A stretch of 64,000 nt of DNA from Bacillota bacterium (lineage in GTDB: Bacteria > Bacillota > Clostridia > Christensenellales > SZUA-584), in NCBI GenBank assembly GCA_023436115.1, contig JAEZKQ010000026.1:332966-396965 (forward strand), given 5' to 3'. A program made the position numbers and the translations under genes. Positions 1 to 8,595 of this stretch are shown here, in pieces; within the stretch, counting starts at the first letter, position 1, and the number at the start of each line of letters is the position of its first letter. The notes under the pieces are model-generated. The model was not told the origin of the DNA. It ran no database searches and worked only from the letters and a program-made list of their open reading frames with translations.

Positions 1-265
1 TCGTTATTCCATCCAAAGCTATCACGGGAATCTCATTAGCGCCGACACTTCTAATATATTCGTTGACCATAGCATAATCATCCATGCTAATCTCTGCTTT
101 TTCCGCATTCTCATCAACTGTAGCTTCCATGCTGACTTCCGGCTGTTGACTGCTCTCGTTAGAACTAGACTCCACTTGTTTCGCGCAACCCAGAGCAAGC
201 ACAGTCATAAAGGTCAATACTGTAACTAAAAAAACGAAATTTCTAAAGACTTTTATCATAATCAT
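1..265 (-). CDS. Putative lipoprotein, 3' part cut by the window edge
   Basis: Reading the minus strand from an ATG at 265 (or the in-frame ATG at 259) gives an open frame to the left window edge. It begins with a basic start, a hydrophobic stretch and a lipobox (LALGC), so the product is predicted to be exported and lipid-anchored. A Ser/Glu-rich linker follows, as is usual between the lipid anchor and the folded domain. The visible 80-odd residues do not identify a family; the last ones (NEYIRSVGANEIPVIALDG) could be the start of a folded domain. I see no clear ribosome binding site, so the start is uncertain. Function unknown. Confidence 0.6.
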   Translation of the reverse strand, partial: MIMIKVFRNFVFLVTVLTFMTVLALGCAKQVESSSNESSQQPEVSMEATVDENAEKAEISMDDYAMVNEYIRSVGANEIPVIALDGIT

Positions 266-405
266 ACACTCATTAATTTTTTTAACATTTTATCGTTAGT
301 CCAAAAGATAATTAAACGATATCTTTTTCCTCTTTTTTGTCAATTTATTTTTTCTATATATTCTATTTTTTGGTATAGTCATTATTTATCTCATTCTCAC
401 AAGTG

Positions 406-437
406 TAAAAAAACGGAGCCTAAGCCCCGTTCTTTTT
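406..437 (-). terminator. Intrinsic terminator after ppdK
   Basis: An 8-bp stem (412-419 with 424-431, one G-U pair in minus-strand RNA) with a 4-nt loop is followed on the minus strand by a run of seven T. It lies 19 nt past the ppdK stop. The plus strand also has a T-rich tail, so it may work both ways. Confidence 0.75.
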
Positions 438-455
438 AAGTATTTCGTATGTACG

Positions 456-3089
456 TTATGCTTGTTTCTCGAGTATCGCCGCATGCGCCGCAGCCAGTCT
501 TGCGATCGGCACACGGAACGGTGAGCACGATACGTAGTTCAGGCCGATATCGTGGCAGAACTTGACCGAGCTGGCTTCGCCGCCATGCTCGCCGCAGATG
601 CCCAGCTTGATGTTGGGACGCGTTTTTCTGCCGAGCTCGGCAGCCATCTTCATGAGCTTGCCGACGCCCTTCTGATCCACCTTCGCAAACGGATCGGATT
701 CGTAGACCTTTTTGTTGTAGTAATCGTCCAGGAACTTGCCCGCGTCGTCACGAGAGAAGCCGAACGTCATCTGTGTTAAGTCGTTGGTACCAAACGAGAA
801 GAACTCAGCCTCTTCGGCGATCTCGTCAGCCGTGAGCGCCGCACGCGGCACTTCGATCATTGTGCCGACCATGTAGTCGATCTTGACACCTTTTTCACAG
901 AGCACTTCTTCACATGTCTTGACAACAACGTCCTTCACGTACTTGAGCTCTTTGATTTCACCAACCAACGGAATCATGATTTCCGGCTTGATGCTGATGC
1001 CCTTCTCCTTGGAAACTTCCACAGCAGCTTCCATGATGGCACGCGCTTGCATTTCGGCGATTTCCGGATAAGTCACAGCCAGACGGCAGCCTCTGTGGCC
1101 CAGCATCGGGTTGAACTCGTGCAGGTTAGAGATCGTAAGCCTGAGCTCGTCCACGGGGATAATCATTTCCTTGGCAAGTTTCTTGATATCTTCTTCTTCA
1201 GACGGCAGGAATTCGTGCAGCGGCGGATCCAGCAGGCGGATGGTCACAGGCAGTTCACCCATTGCCTCATAGATACCTTTGAAGTCCTGCTTCTGCATGG
1301 GCAGCAGTTTGGCAAGCGCGCGTACACGCTGATCCAGCGTCTTGGAGACGATCATCTCACGAACGGCGGGAATTCTTTCTTCGTCGAAGAACATGTGCTC
1401 CGTACGGCAAAGGCCGATGCCTTCCGCGCCAAACCGAATCGCCTGAGCAGCGTCTTTGGGTGTGTCCGCGTTGGTACGTACTTTCAGCGTTCTCACTTCA
1501 TCCGCCCATTCCATGATGGTACCGAAATCGCCGGTAAGTTCAGCTTCCAATGTCGCAACTTTTTCACCGTAAACTATACCGGTTGAACCATCCAGCGAGA
1601 TGTAATCGCCTTCACGGAAAACCTTGCCGTCCGGCAGGCTCATTGTCTTGGAGCTTTCCACGATCATAATGTCGCCGCAGCCCGATACACAGCATGTTCC
1701 CATACCTCTGGCCACAACAGCCGCGTGTGATGTCATGCCGCCTCTGGCTGTCAGTATGCCCCTGGAAGCGTACATGCCTTCAATATCTTCAGGAGAGGTC
1801 TCAAGACGAACGAGAATGACATCTTCGCCCGAATCAGCAGCCTCCTTGGCTTCTTCCGCTGTAAAATAGATTTTACCACATGCCGCGCCCGGTGAAGCCG
1901 CAAGGCCCTTGGCGATCGGCTTGGCAGTCTTGATGGATTTCGGGTCAAATGTGGGATGGAGCAGTGAGTCGAGCTGCTTGGGATCTACTTTAAGCAGCGC
2001 TTCTTCCTTTGTGAGCTTGCCTTCGGCAACGAGATCCACAGCAATTTTTAGCGCCGCAGCCGCAGTACGCTTGCCGTTTCTCGTCTGAAGCATGTAAAGC
2101 TTGCCCTTCTCGATGGTAAACTCCATGTCCTGCATGTCGCGGTAGTGATCTTCCAGTGTCTGTGCAATCTTGGCAAACTGGTCGTAAACTTCAGGCATCG
2201 TATTCTGCAGCTCACTGATCGCATTGGGCGTGCGGATACCGGCCACAACGTCTTCGCCCTGCGCGTTCATAAGGAACTCGCCATAGAGCTTCTTTTCACC
2301 TGTTGCCGGATTACGCGTGAACGCAACGCCCGTACCGGAATCGTTGCCCATGTTGCCGAACACCATCGCCTGTACGTTAACGGCTGTTCCCCAGTCGCCC
2401 GGAATGTCGTTCATGCGGCGGTATACGATCGCTCTGGGATTGTCCCAAGAACGGAAAACCGCTTTAATGGATTCCATAAGCTGAACTTTAGGATCCTGCG
2501 GGAACTCGCTGCCCTGTTCCACAAGATACAATGCCTTATATCTCTGAACAACCGCTTTTAAGTTTTCAGCTGTCAAATCTGTATCGCTCTTGGCACCGTT
2601 CTCTTCCTTGACAGCGTCAAGTATCTCTTCAAACTTAGCCTTGGGTATGTCCATCACGACGTCGGAGAACATCTGTATAAAACGTCTGTAGCTGTCATAA
2701 GCAAAACGCTCGTTGTTTGTCAGCTTGGCAAGGCCTTCCACAGCCACGTCATTGAGACCTAGGTTCAAAATCGTGTCCATCATGCCGGGCATCGATGCTC
2801 TTGCGCCTGAACGGACGGAAACCAGAAGCGGATTCACAGGATCGCCGAACTTCTTGTTGTTGATTTCCTCCATCTTGACCATACCATCGAAAATCTGAGC
2901 CACAATATCATCTGCAACAACTTTGCAGTCTTCGTAGTAACGCGTGCAGGCTTCTGTGGACACCGTAAAACCCTGCGGAACGGGAAGCCCAAGCCCTGTC
3001 ATTTCTGCCAGGTTGGCACCCTTGCCGCCCAAGAGGTTTTTCATCGAGGCATTACCCTCGCTAAAAAGATACACATACTGTTTTGACAT
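456..3089 (-). CDS. ppdK: Pyruvate, phosphate dikinase (PPDK)
   Basis: Cytoplasmic enzyme interconverting pyruvate + ATP + Pi with phosphoenolpyruvate + AMP + PPi; in anaerobic Clostridia it often works in the glycolytic direction, saving ATP through PPi. The 877-aa length matches the family (about 875). The N-terminal nucleotide-binding domain starts with GGKGANLAEM and contains the QTRNGKRT segment; the central swivelling domain has the phospho-histidine loop GGMTSHAAVVARGMG near residue 455; the C-terminal PEP/pyruvate TIM barrel ends with GEHGG and YVSCSPFRVPIARLA. The ATG at 3089 is preceded by AAGGAG at about 11 nt. It is transcribed alone, with its own promoter at 3154-3182 and a terminator. 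Identity is certain. Confidence 0.98.
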   Translation of the reverse strand: MSKQYVYLFSEGNASMKNLLGGKGANLAEMTGLGLPVPQGFTVSTEACTRYYEDCKVVADDIVAQIFDGMVKMEEINNKKFGDPVNPLLVSVRSGARASMPGMMDTILNLGLNDVAVEGLAKLTNNERFAYDSYRRFIQMFSDVVMDIPKAKFEEILDAVKEENGAKSDTDLTAENLKAVVQRYKALYLVEQGSEFPQDPKVQLMESIKAVFRSWDNPRAIVYRRMNDIPGDWGTAVNVQAMVFGNMGNDSGTGVAFTRNPATGEKKLYGEFLMNAQGEDVVAGIRTPNAISELQNTMPEVYDQFAKIAQTLEDHYRDMQDMEFTIEKGKLYMLQTRNGKRTAAAALKIAVDLVAEGKLTKEEALLKVDPKQLDSLLHPTFDPKSIKTAKPIAKGLAASPGAACGKIYFTAEEAKEAADSGEDVILVRLETSPEDIEGMYASRGILTARGGMTSHAAVVARGMGTCCVSGCGDIMIVESSKTMSLPDGKVFREGDYISLDGSTGIVYGEKVATLEAELTGDFGTIMEWADEVRTLKVRTNADTPKDAAQAIRFGAEGIGLCRTEHMFFDEERIPAVREMIVSKTLDQRVRALAKLLPMQKQDFKGIYEAMGELPVTIRLLDPPLHEFLPSEEEDIKKLAKEMIIPVDELRLTISNLHEFNPMLGHRGCRLAVTYPEIAEMQARAIMEAAVEVSKEKGISIKPEIMIPLVGEIKELKYVKDVVVKTCEEVLCEKGVKIDYMVGTMIEVPRAALTADEIAEEAEFFSFGTNDLTQMTFGFSRDDAGKFLDDYYNKKVYESDPFAKVDQKGVGKLMKMAAELGRKTRPNIKLGICGEHGGEASSVKFCHDIGLNYVSCSPFRVPIARLAAAHAAILEKQA

Positions 3090-3153
3090 TCTTTAATAAC
3101 TCCTTCAATATATATTAAGACTTTTCAGCCTCGTTAAAAAATCCAGCCAAAAA

Positions 3154-3182
3154 ATTATACCTCATTTAATTGACCAGTACAA
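3154..3182 (-). promoter_or_regulatory. Predicted SigA promoter of ppdK
   Basis: On the minus strand TTGTAC (3182-3177) and TATAAT (3159-3154) are separated by 17 nt, about 65 nt before the ppdK start. The -10 is perfect, the -35 is moderate. Confidence 0.6.
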
Positions 3183-3267
3183 CAGCAATTATGCATCATT
3201 ACTGCCATTGCATTCATTTTTGATACAACTTATTGAAAAAGGTTTCCTTCCTTTCTTTTATGATGCA

Positions 3268-3297
3268 TTGACAGACAAGCTTTATACCCTTTAGAAT
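3268..3297 (+). promoter_or_regulatory. Predicted SigA promoter of the MBL-fold gene
   Basis: TTGACA (3268-3273), an 18-nt spacer and TAGAAT (3292-3297) lie 70 nt upstream of the plus-strand gene at 3367 and diverge from the ppdK promoter. Confidence 0.6.
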
Positions 3298-3366
3298 CTT
3301 TTTTGAAAGACGAATCTGGAAGCTATGCAAAAAGGGCTATGAGGTTCTTTTGGAGGGGGAAATTGT

Positions 3367-4269
3367 ATGAAGTCCGGTAAAAGACTGAATAAAATTACAT
3401 TTGCGGTCGGGGTTCTTGTTTTAATTTGTTTGGTTGCATACATCGTTGTCACCGGAGCCGTGTCGTTTGAGGCGGATGCCCCCGCGCCAACTCACTCTGG
3501 GGCTGCAGGCGCACAAATGAACGTGATGGTGATCGATGTGGGCCAAGGAGACAGCATACTCGTGACAATGGAGACGGGTGAAACGATGCTCATTGACGCG
3601 GGTGAATCATCGGAAGTATCGTCGATTAAAGAGGAGCTCGATGAACGCGGTATCACGCAAATCGATATACTCATTGCGACGCACCCCCATGCCGACCACA
3701 TCGGCGGCATGACGCAGATCATTGAAAGCTATGAAATCGGCAGCATATACATGCCTGACATGCAAAGCGATTCCAAGACCTATAAAAAGCTAAGGTCTGC
3801 CATTGACGCACGCGGAATACCGCTTATCGAAGCCTTTGCGGGCTTAACGTTCCAACTGGGCAGCGCCGAGTGTATGATTGTTTCGCCGGACGAGGACGCA
3901 GATAAAGACGCGAACAATGAAAGCGTGGTTTTGCTGCTTGATTATTTAGACACAGAATTTTTATTTACGGGAGATATGGAAGAATGGGCGGAAGATACCG
4001 TTTTGGAGAACGGCTATCCTGTCGATGCGGATGTGCTGAAAGTCGCGCATCACGGTTCATCAACGGGAACGTCTGAAGCATTTCTGAGCGCCGTTTCGCC
4101 CGATTATGCCGTTATCAGCTGCGGCAAAGATAATAAATACGGCCATCCGCATGACGAAACGCTAGCCCTTTTCGAAAAATATGATATTGGCCCGTTGCGT
4201 ACCGATTTATCCGGAGATATACTTTTTGTTTCGGATGGTCGGAGTTTACGCATTGTAACGGGAGACTAA
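3367..4269 (+). CDS. Membrane-anchored MBL-fold hydrolase, ComEC C-terminal-domain type
   Basis: 300 aa with one N-terminal membrane segment (about residues 9-32), so the catalytic domain is probably extracellular. The domain starts with MNVMVIDVGQGDSILV and carries the metal-binding THPHADH motif (His106, His108, Asp110, His111), then FTGDME and VAHHGSSTGTS, which are the metallo-beta-lactamase signatures of the ComEC/Rec2 nuclease-like domain. The ComEC channel domain is absent, so this is the common free-standing relative; a nuclease or phosphodiesterase activity is inferred, not shown. The start ATG at 3367 follows TGGAGGGGGA at good spacing. It is monocistronic, between a promoter at 3268 and a convergent terminator at 4322. 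Confidence 0.85.
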   Translation: MKSGKRLNKITFAVGVLVLICLVAYIVVTGAVSFEADAPAPTHSGAAGAQMNVMVIDVGQGDSILVTMETGETMLIDAGESSEVSSIKEELDERGITQIDILIATHPHADHIGGMTQIIESYEIGSIYMPDMQSDSKTYKKLRSAIDARGIPLIEAFAGLTFQLGSAECMIVSPDEDADKDANNESVVLLLDYLDTEFLFTGDMEEWAEDTVLENGYPVDADVLKVAHHGSSTGTSEAFLSAVSPDYAVISCGKDNKYGHPHDETLALFEKYDIGPLRTDLSGDILFVSDGRSLRIVTGD

Positions 4270-4321
4270 CTCGAACAAAACCGTACATTTGCCAACATAA
4301 AATACAATACAATGACAATAT

Positions 4322-4375
4322 AAAAAGCGCAGACTGTGCCCCTTATTCCTACATCTTTGCACACCGCGCTTTTTT
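4322..4375. terminator. Convergent (two-way) terminator
   Basis: Arms AAAAAGCGC (4322-4330) and GCGCTTTTTT (4366-4375), with an inner GTGC/GCAC pairing, form a stem between two genes that converge here (plus gene ending 4269, minus gene ending 4380). Both strands end in a T run. Confidence 0.65.
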
Positions 4376-4379
4376 GATT

Positions 4380-5234
4380 TTACTTTTCGATAACCTTTTT
4401 ATGGATACGCTCTATCGATTGCGGATCGATCTCTTGGCCAGTCCATATCTTAACGGACGTAATTGCCTGATAGAACAGCATATCAAAGCCATTCTTAGTT
4501 TTTGCACCGTAGCTTTCCGCCTTTTTAAGAAATGCCGTGGGTACATACGCGGTGTCATACGCATATTTGATGCTTTGGTATGTATGCGGATGGATAAAGA
4601 TATCCGAAGTATTACCTTCCAAATCAACCGATGCCGTGTTAAACACCGCGTCGAAGGTTTCCTCCGCAGACAGCCCTTTAATGATCCGCATCCTGTTTTT
4701 ATGGCATTTATATTGCAGATTTTCCTTAAGCGCAGCCGCATGCTCCTCATTTCTCGATACCAGCGTTAAAAACGCGCCTTTATCGAGCAGCACACTGGCT
4801 ACAGCTCTTGCCACACCCCCCGCCCCCACAAGCAGCACGTCTTTGTCATGAAAATTGCTTGCGAAACCGATCAGACTGCGTTCAAAACCCACCATTTCGG
4901 TATTATAACCGATCAGCTTGTCGTTTTGCACGACAACGGTATTAGCAGTACCGGCGCGTCGGGCGGTCTCATCAAGCGTATCCAGATGCTGCATGATCTC
5001 CTCCCGAAAAGGCGCTGTGGTATTAAAACCCGCAAAATCGCTGCGGAGTACAGGCAGCGCGGAAAGCAGCCTCTCTTTAGTAACCGAAAACGGCATATAG
5101 ACAGCCGACATGTTCAGCTCGTCAAATATCGTGTTATATATTCTTGGTGAAAAGGATCGGGATATGTCTTCGCCAACCAATCCATACGTCACAAAATCGC
5201 TCATTTTCATTCTCATTTCATCCATCGTATGCAA
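4380..5234 (-). CDS. Shikimate dehydrogenase (AroE) family protein with altered catalytic residues
   Basis: 284 aa. The N-terminal substrate domain has the SxSP-type motif (SRSFSP, 25-30) and the C-terminal Rossmann domain has GAGGVARAVASVL. AroE reduces 3-dehydroshikimate to shikimate with NADPH. Two residues that are almost invariant in true AroE differ: the catalytic Lys of the NxTxPxK motif is Arg77 here (NTTAPFREE), and the catalytic Asp of the GxNTD motif is Glu113 (GYNTEMVG). Both substitutions are conservative but affect the proton-transfer pair, so activity or substrate may differ. There are four possible Met starts in the first 11 residues and no clear ribosome binding site, so the start is open (Met11, MSDFVTYG, is attractive by homology). 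Monocistronic; no other aro gene is nearby. Confidence 0.8.
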   Translation of the reverse strand: MHTMDEMRMKMSDFVTYGLVGEDISRSFSPRIYNTIFDELNMSAVYMPFSVTKERLLSALPVLRSDFAGFNTTAPFREEIMQHLDTLDETARRAGTANTVVVQNDKLIGYNTEMVGFERSLIGFASNFHDKDVLLVGAGGVARAVASVLLDKGAFLTLVSRNEEHAAALKENLQYKCHKNRMRIIKGLSAEETFDAVFNTASVDLEGNTSDIFIHPHTYQSIKYAYDTAYVPTAFLKKAESYGAKTKNGFDMLFYQAITSVKIWTGQEIDPQSIERIHKKVIEK

Positions 5235-5406
5235 ATTAATTGATATATATTATCATAAAATTAAAAAAGACAAAACGGCAGATTTTCGCTGAAATATCCT
5301 CATTTTCGCCCATGAACAATCGTTATATTATCAAAATACCGCATAATTAAACCTTTTGTGATATTATGCGCCAGATCCGGGTAAAATATCGTTTGGAGGT
5401 GACGAT

Positions 5407-5535
5407 ATGAAAAACAGAAAGATGCGTTCCAAGCAGATGCCGAAAATGATGATGAACTCTGATAAACTTGAAGAGCGTGATTCCTGCCGCTCAGACTGCG
5501 ACAGCCGGATGCAGGACATGGATGATGAAATGTAA
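5407..5535 (+). CDS. Small Met-rich, charged protein (42 aa), unknown
   Basis: A 43-codon frame starts at ATG 5407, seven nt after a strong TGGAGGTGA ribosome binding site, and ends at TAA 5535. The predicted peptide has 9 Met and 2 Cys in 42 residues, with a basic N-terminal half (MKNRKMRSKQMPKMMM) and an acidic C-terminal half. There is no signal peptide or membrane segment. The good ribosome binding site, and its place between a divergent upstream gene and a hairpin downstream, argue that it is translated. I do not recognise a family. Metal or RNA binding would be a guess. Confidence 0.6.
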   Translation: MKNRKMRSKQMPKMMMNSDKLEERDSCRSDCDSRMQDMDDEM

Positions 5536-5585
5536 TGCGTAGTCTTAAGACGGCTCTTTTGTTTTAAGCCACGGCACCCCACATG

Positions 5586-5629
5586 AAAAGAAGCAGTGTC
5601 CGCCAAAAATACGCAGACCTGCTTCTTTT
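5586..5629. terminator. Two-way terminator between the small ORF and htrA
   Basis: Perfect 11-bp stem: AAAAGAAGCAG (5586-5596) pairs with CTGCTTCTTTT (5619-5629) across a 22-nt loop. Each strand ends in T residues, so it can end both the plus small-ORF transcript and the minus htrA transcript. Confidence 0.7.
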
Positions 5630-5650
5630 CTATTGGCCAGCAATTAATCA

Positions 5651-7045
5651 TTATTGCATACTATTAAGATCACCAACAACGACAGTGGCTTTATATTCCT
5701 GCCCATTGCGCCATACCGTCAGCTCCAACTGAGTGCCGACAGCGTTTTTCTGGATTTCAGCGGTCAGTTCATCAACTGTCAGCGTAGGGACGCTTCCGAT
5801 AGCAGTAATGATATCGTTTGCTTTAATACCGGCTGTATCGGCAGGGCCGCCTTCCGTCACCTGCACGACCGTAACGCCCGCGGGCGAACCGCTGGGATTA
5901 AACTGGTTTGTTTCGTCCACAAGGCAAGAAATTCCGATACCCGGGCGCTGTATACTGCCTGTTGATATCAGCTGTTCGATAATAGGTCTCGCGGAAGTAA
6001 TCGGAATGGCAAAACCGATACCCTCTGTGCCAATGGGCACACCGTAGTTATCGTAGCCGGCAAGATAGCTTTTAAGCGTATTGATGCCGATAACTTCACC
6101 TTTCATATTCACGAGTGCACCGCCGCTGTTTCCGGGATTGATTGCCGCATCCGTTTGTATGTATGTCTGGCTGTATCCGTTTGTGGTAATCTCACGGTTT
6201 AGCGCGCTGACAATGCCTGATGTGACGCTGCCGGCAAGCGTAGCGCCCAGCGGGTTGCCGATGGCTACCACCGTCTCCCCCACCTGAAGTTCATCGGAAT
6301 TTCCAAGAGCTGCGGGTTTTAACCCCGTCGCATCGATCTTGAGCACCGCAAGATCCGTCGTGGTATCCACGCCCTGAATTTTTGCCGTATACTCTGTGCC
6401 GTCAAAAAGCGTCACCTTTACAGAATCGCTGCCCGCAACCACATGGTTATTGGTCGCGATATAGCCATCCGCGCTTAGTATAATGCCCGTTCCGTATCCG
6501 CTTTCCTGCTCCGATGATTTATCCATGCCCAAAACAGGTCGATCTGTGCTGACCGTGACCCCCACGATAGTGGGGCTGACTTCCTTGGCGATCTGCACAA
6601 TTGGGCTTTCCGTCACATTAATTTCAGGTGCTTCACCGCCTATATTGGGCAGCTCACTGGGAACAGCCGCCTGCTCTGAAGGATTTTGTTCCTGCGGCAG
6701 CGGTATTAAACCGCCCGGTAAAGCCTGTGCGATCTTCTGGACGCCCGGCGCCACTAAAAATGTGCCGGCGGCAACACCGCCGAGCAGGCAAACCACCAGT
6801 AAAATCGCAATTAGTGCCGTCTTTGGTTTCTTTGGCTTGGGGGGAACCGCGCCGTTATAGCCGCTTCTTTGCTGCCATCCGGGCTGCTGCCAATCCTGTG
6901 GCGTATAAAAGTTGCCGGCATAACCGTTTGGTCTGGGTTCCTCGTTGATTCCCGCTGACTGTTTGTCATCTTCAGTCCCGAAACCGGTCTCATCGTTTTT
7001 TGAATGATTCGTGTTCCCGACCTCGGGCCATTTGTCGCCGTTCAT
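5651..7045 (-). CDS. htrA: HtrA/DegP-type serine protease (S1C) with C-terminal PDZ domain
   Basis: 464-aa membrane-anchored quality-control protease. A Pro/Gln/Asn-rich cytoplasmic N-terminus (1-75) precedes one membrane segment (about 76-100), then the trypsin-like domain faces the outside. The catalytic triad is visible: His201 (TNNHVVAG), Asp231 (TTTDLAVL) and Ser307 (NPGNSGGAL). A single PDZ domain covers about 370-460. The start ATG at 7045 is preceded by AGAGGAGGTT. It lies just downstream of, and on the same strand as, a histidine kinase and response regulator, the usual CssRS/YycFG-like neighbourhood, so it is probably co-transcribed with or controlled by them. Terminator at 5586-5629. 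Confidence 0.95.
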   Translation of the reverse strand: MNGDKWPEVGNTNHSKNDETGFGTEDDKQSAGINEEPRPNGYAGNFYTPQDWQQPGWQQRSGYNGAVPPKPKKPKTALIAILLVVCLLGGVAAGTFLVAPGVQKIAQALPGGLIPLPQEQNPSEQAAVPSELPNIGGEAPEINVTESPIVQIAKEVSPTIVGVTVSTDRPVLGMDKSSEQESGYGTGIILSADGYIATNNHVVAGSDSVKVTLFDGTEYTAKIQGVDTTTDLAVLKIDATGLKPAALGNSDELQVGETVVAIGNPLGATLAGSVTSGIVSALNREITTNGYSQTYIQTDAAINPGNSGGALVNMKGEVIGINTLKSYLAGYDNYGVPIGTEGIGFAIPITSARPIIEQLISTGSIQRPGIGISCLVDETNQFNPSGSPAGVTVVQVTEGGPADTAGIKANDIITAIGSVPTLTVDELTAEIQKNAVGTQLELTVWRNGQEYKATVVVGDLNSMQ

Positions 7046-7140
7046 ATTTTAACCTCCTCTTTTTGGGATGATTATTGCTGTATGCATGACATTATATACA
7101 ATTATTTTTAACAAAGTGGAAACAACCCGTAAACATTGCG

Positions 7141-8595
7141 TTACTTTATTTTTTGCTTTTCCAATACGCTGTCCAATGCGCGGGTCAGCGTAAACGTAAA
7201 CGTCGTTCCCTTGCCGGGCGCACTTTGCAGGCTTATTTTCTCACCATGCTGGGAAATGATACGCTTGACAATAGAAAGTCCGATGCCCGTCCCCGGCGTA
7301 CTTTTGCTGTGGGATTTATCAACCTTGAAGAAACGTTCAAAAATATACGGCTGATCTTCCAAGGGTATCCCCTCGCCCGTATCGGCGATATTGATATATA
7401 CTTTGGTATCAAGGCTGTGCGTCCAAACCTTGAGCTGTCCGCCGGGTGCTGTGAATTTGACGGCATTATCCACGAGGTTCGTGATCACCTGTGATATACG
7501 GTCTTCATCAGCCCAGACCAAAAGCTTGTTTTCTCCGAGACGGATATCAACATCGATCTGCTTTTCCTCAATGCGCTGTTCAAACATGAGCAGGCACCGA
7601 CAAAGCAGCTCGTGTATATCAAATTGACTGTATTCCATCGGGAACTTGCCGGACTCTATCTTGGCAAGGCTTAAAAGATCGGATATCAGCGTGTTCATAC
7701 GCTTGACCTCTCCGAGCACGATCTCAAGATATTTATCGCGGTCGGTTTCATCGATTGCTCTGTCGAGCATCCCCTGAATGAAGCCCTGCACAGAGGCCAG
7801 CGGTGTGCGCAGCTCATGAGACACATTCGCGATAAACGTATTGCGCAAGCCGTCCTGAAGCTTAAGCTCCACTGCCATTTTGTTAAAAGACTCGGCGAGT
7901 TCGCCGATCTCATCCTGCGTGGTGGGCGTGACGCGCCAATCCAGATTGCCGCGCGAGAGTTCCCCCGCCGCGTATGAAATATCCCTGATGGGGCGCACGA
8001 TATGGCGCGAAAGTATGAAGACGAGCATGGATGCAAAAGCCACGGATATGAGCAGCGGTATAAAAACCTGACGGAATATGGCACTGATACCTACGCCGAC
8101 ATCCTCCACCTCTTTATGCACGACAATAGCGCCGACGATGGTCTCATCGACTTTGAGCGGTATGGACACAGACATGACCACACTTTTAAACGTACTGTCC
8201 ACATTGGAAATTTGCCTGATCGGTATGCCTTGCAATGCGTTGTTTAAAAAGTAACGCGTGCTTTGCGACGTAAATGCCTCGTCGATATTGGTTTTTCTTT
8301 CGGGGTCGGCGTTGATGTAAACGCCTCCGTTAGGACCGATGAGCCAGATGACGGTGCCTTCATCCATTGCTTTTTGAATCAGACGCGTCTCGAGCTCCGC
8401 ATTCCCCATTTCATCATAATAGTTATCTGTATACCAGATGTTGATTTCTTCGGCTTTTGTCCCCATAGCAGCCATCTGTGAATCCAAATACTGCCCCTTT
8501 AACGTCTCAAAGAAAATACTGCCCAACAGCGTAAACGCCATGAGTATAATGAGCAAATAGACAACAAGCATACGGGCAAAAAGCGATCTGGCCAT
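7141..8595 (-). CDS. Sensor histidine kinase (two TM, HAMP, HisKA, HATPase)
   Basis: 484 aa. Membrane segments at about 8-30 and 176-198 enclose an extracellular sensor domain of about 145 residues. HAMP covers about 198-250, the dimerisation/phosphoacceptor domain has His260 in NVSHELRTPL, and the ATPase domain shows the N-box (ITNLVDNAVKF), G1 (DTGEGIP) and G2 (GTGIGLSIV). It autophosphorylates and passes phosphate to the response regulator encoded directly upstream. Its ATG overlaps the regulator stop in a TGATG junction, which implies translational coupling. The layout is that of PhoR/ResE/WalK-type kinases. The signal is unknown; the adjacent htrA suggests envelope stress. Confidence 0.95.
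   Translation of the reverse strand: MARSLFARMLVVYLLIILMAFTLLGSIFFETLKGQYLDSQMAAMGTKAEEINIWYTDNYYDEMGNAELETRLIQKAMDEGTVIWLIGPNGGVYINADPERKTNIDEAFTSQSTRYFLNNALQGIPIRQISNVDSTFKSVVMSVSIPLKVDETIVGAIVVHKEVEDVGVGISAIFRQVFIPLLISVAFASMLVFILSRHIVRPIRDISYAAGELSRGNLDWRVTPTTQDEIGELAESFNKMAVELKLQDGLRNTFIANVSHELRTPLASVQGFIQGMLDRAIDETDRDKYLEIVLGEVKRMNTLISDLLSLAKIESGKFPMEYSQFDIHELLCRCLLMFEQRIEEKQIDVDIRLGENKLLVWADEDRISQVITNLVDNAVKFTAPGGQLKVWTHSLDTKVYINIADTGEGIPLEDQPYIFERFFKVDKSHSKSTPGTGIGLSIVKRIISQHGEKISLQSAPGKGTTFTFTLTRALDSVLEKQKIK

Noticed and set aside
1047..1586. Long open frames on the plus strand opposite ppdK
   Set aside because: Shadow of a certain gene; composition follows the antisense of ppdK and there is no ribosome binding site.
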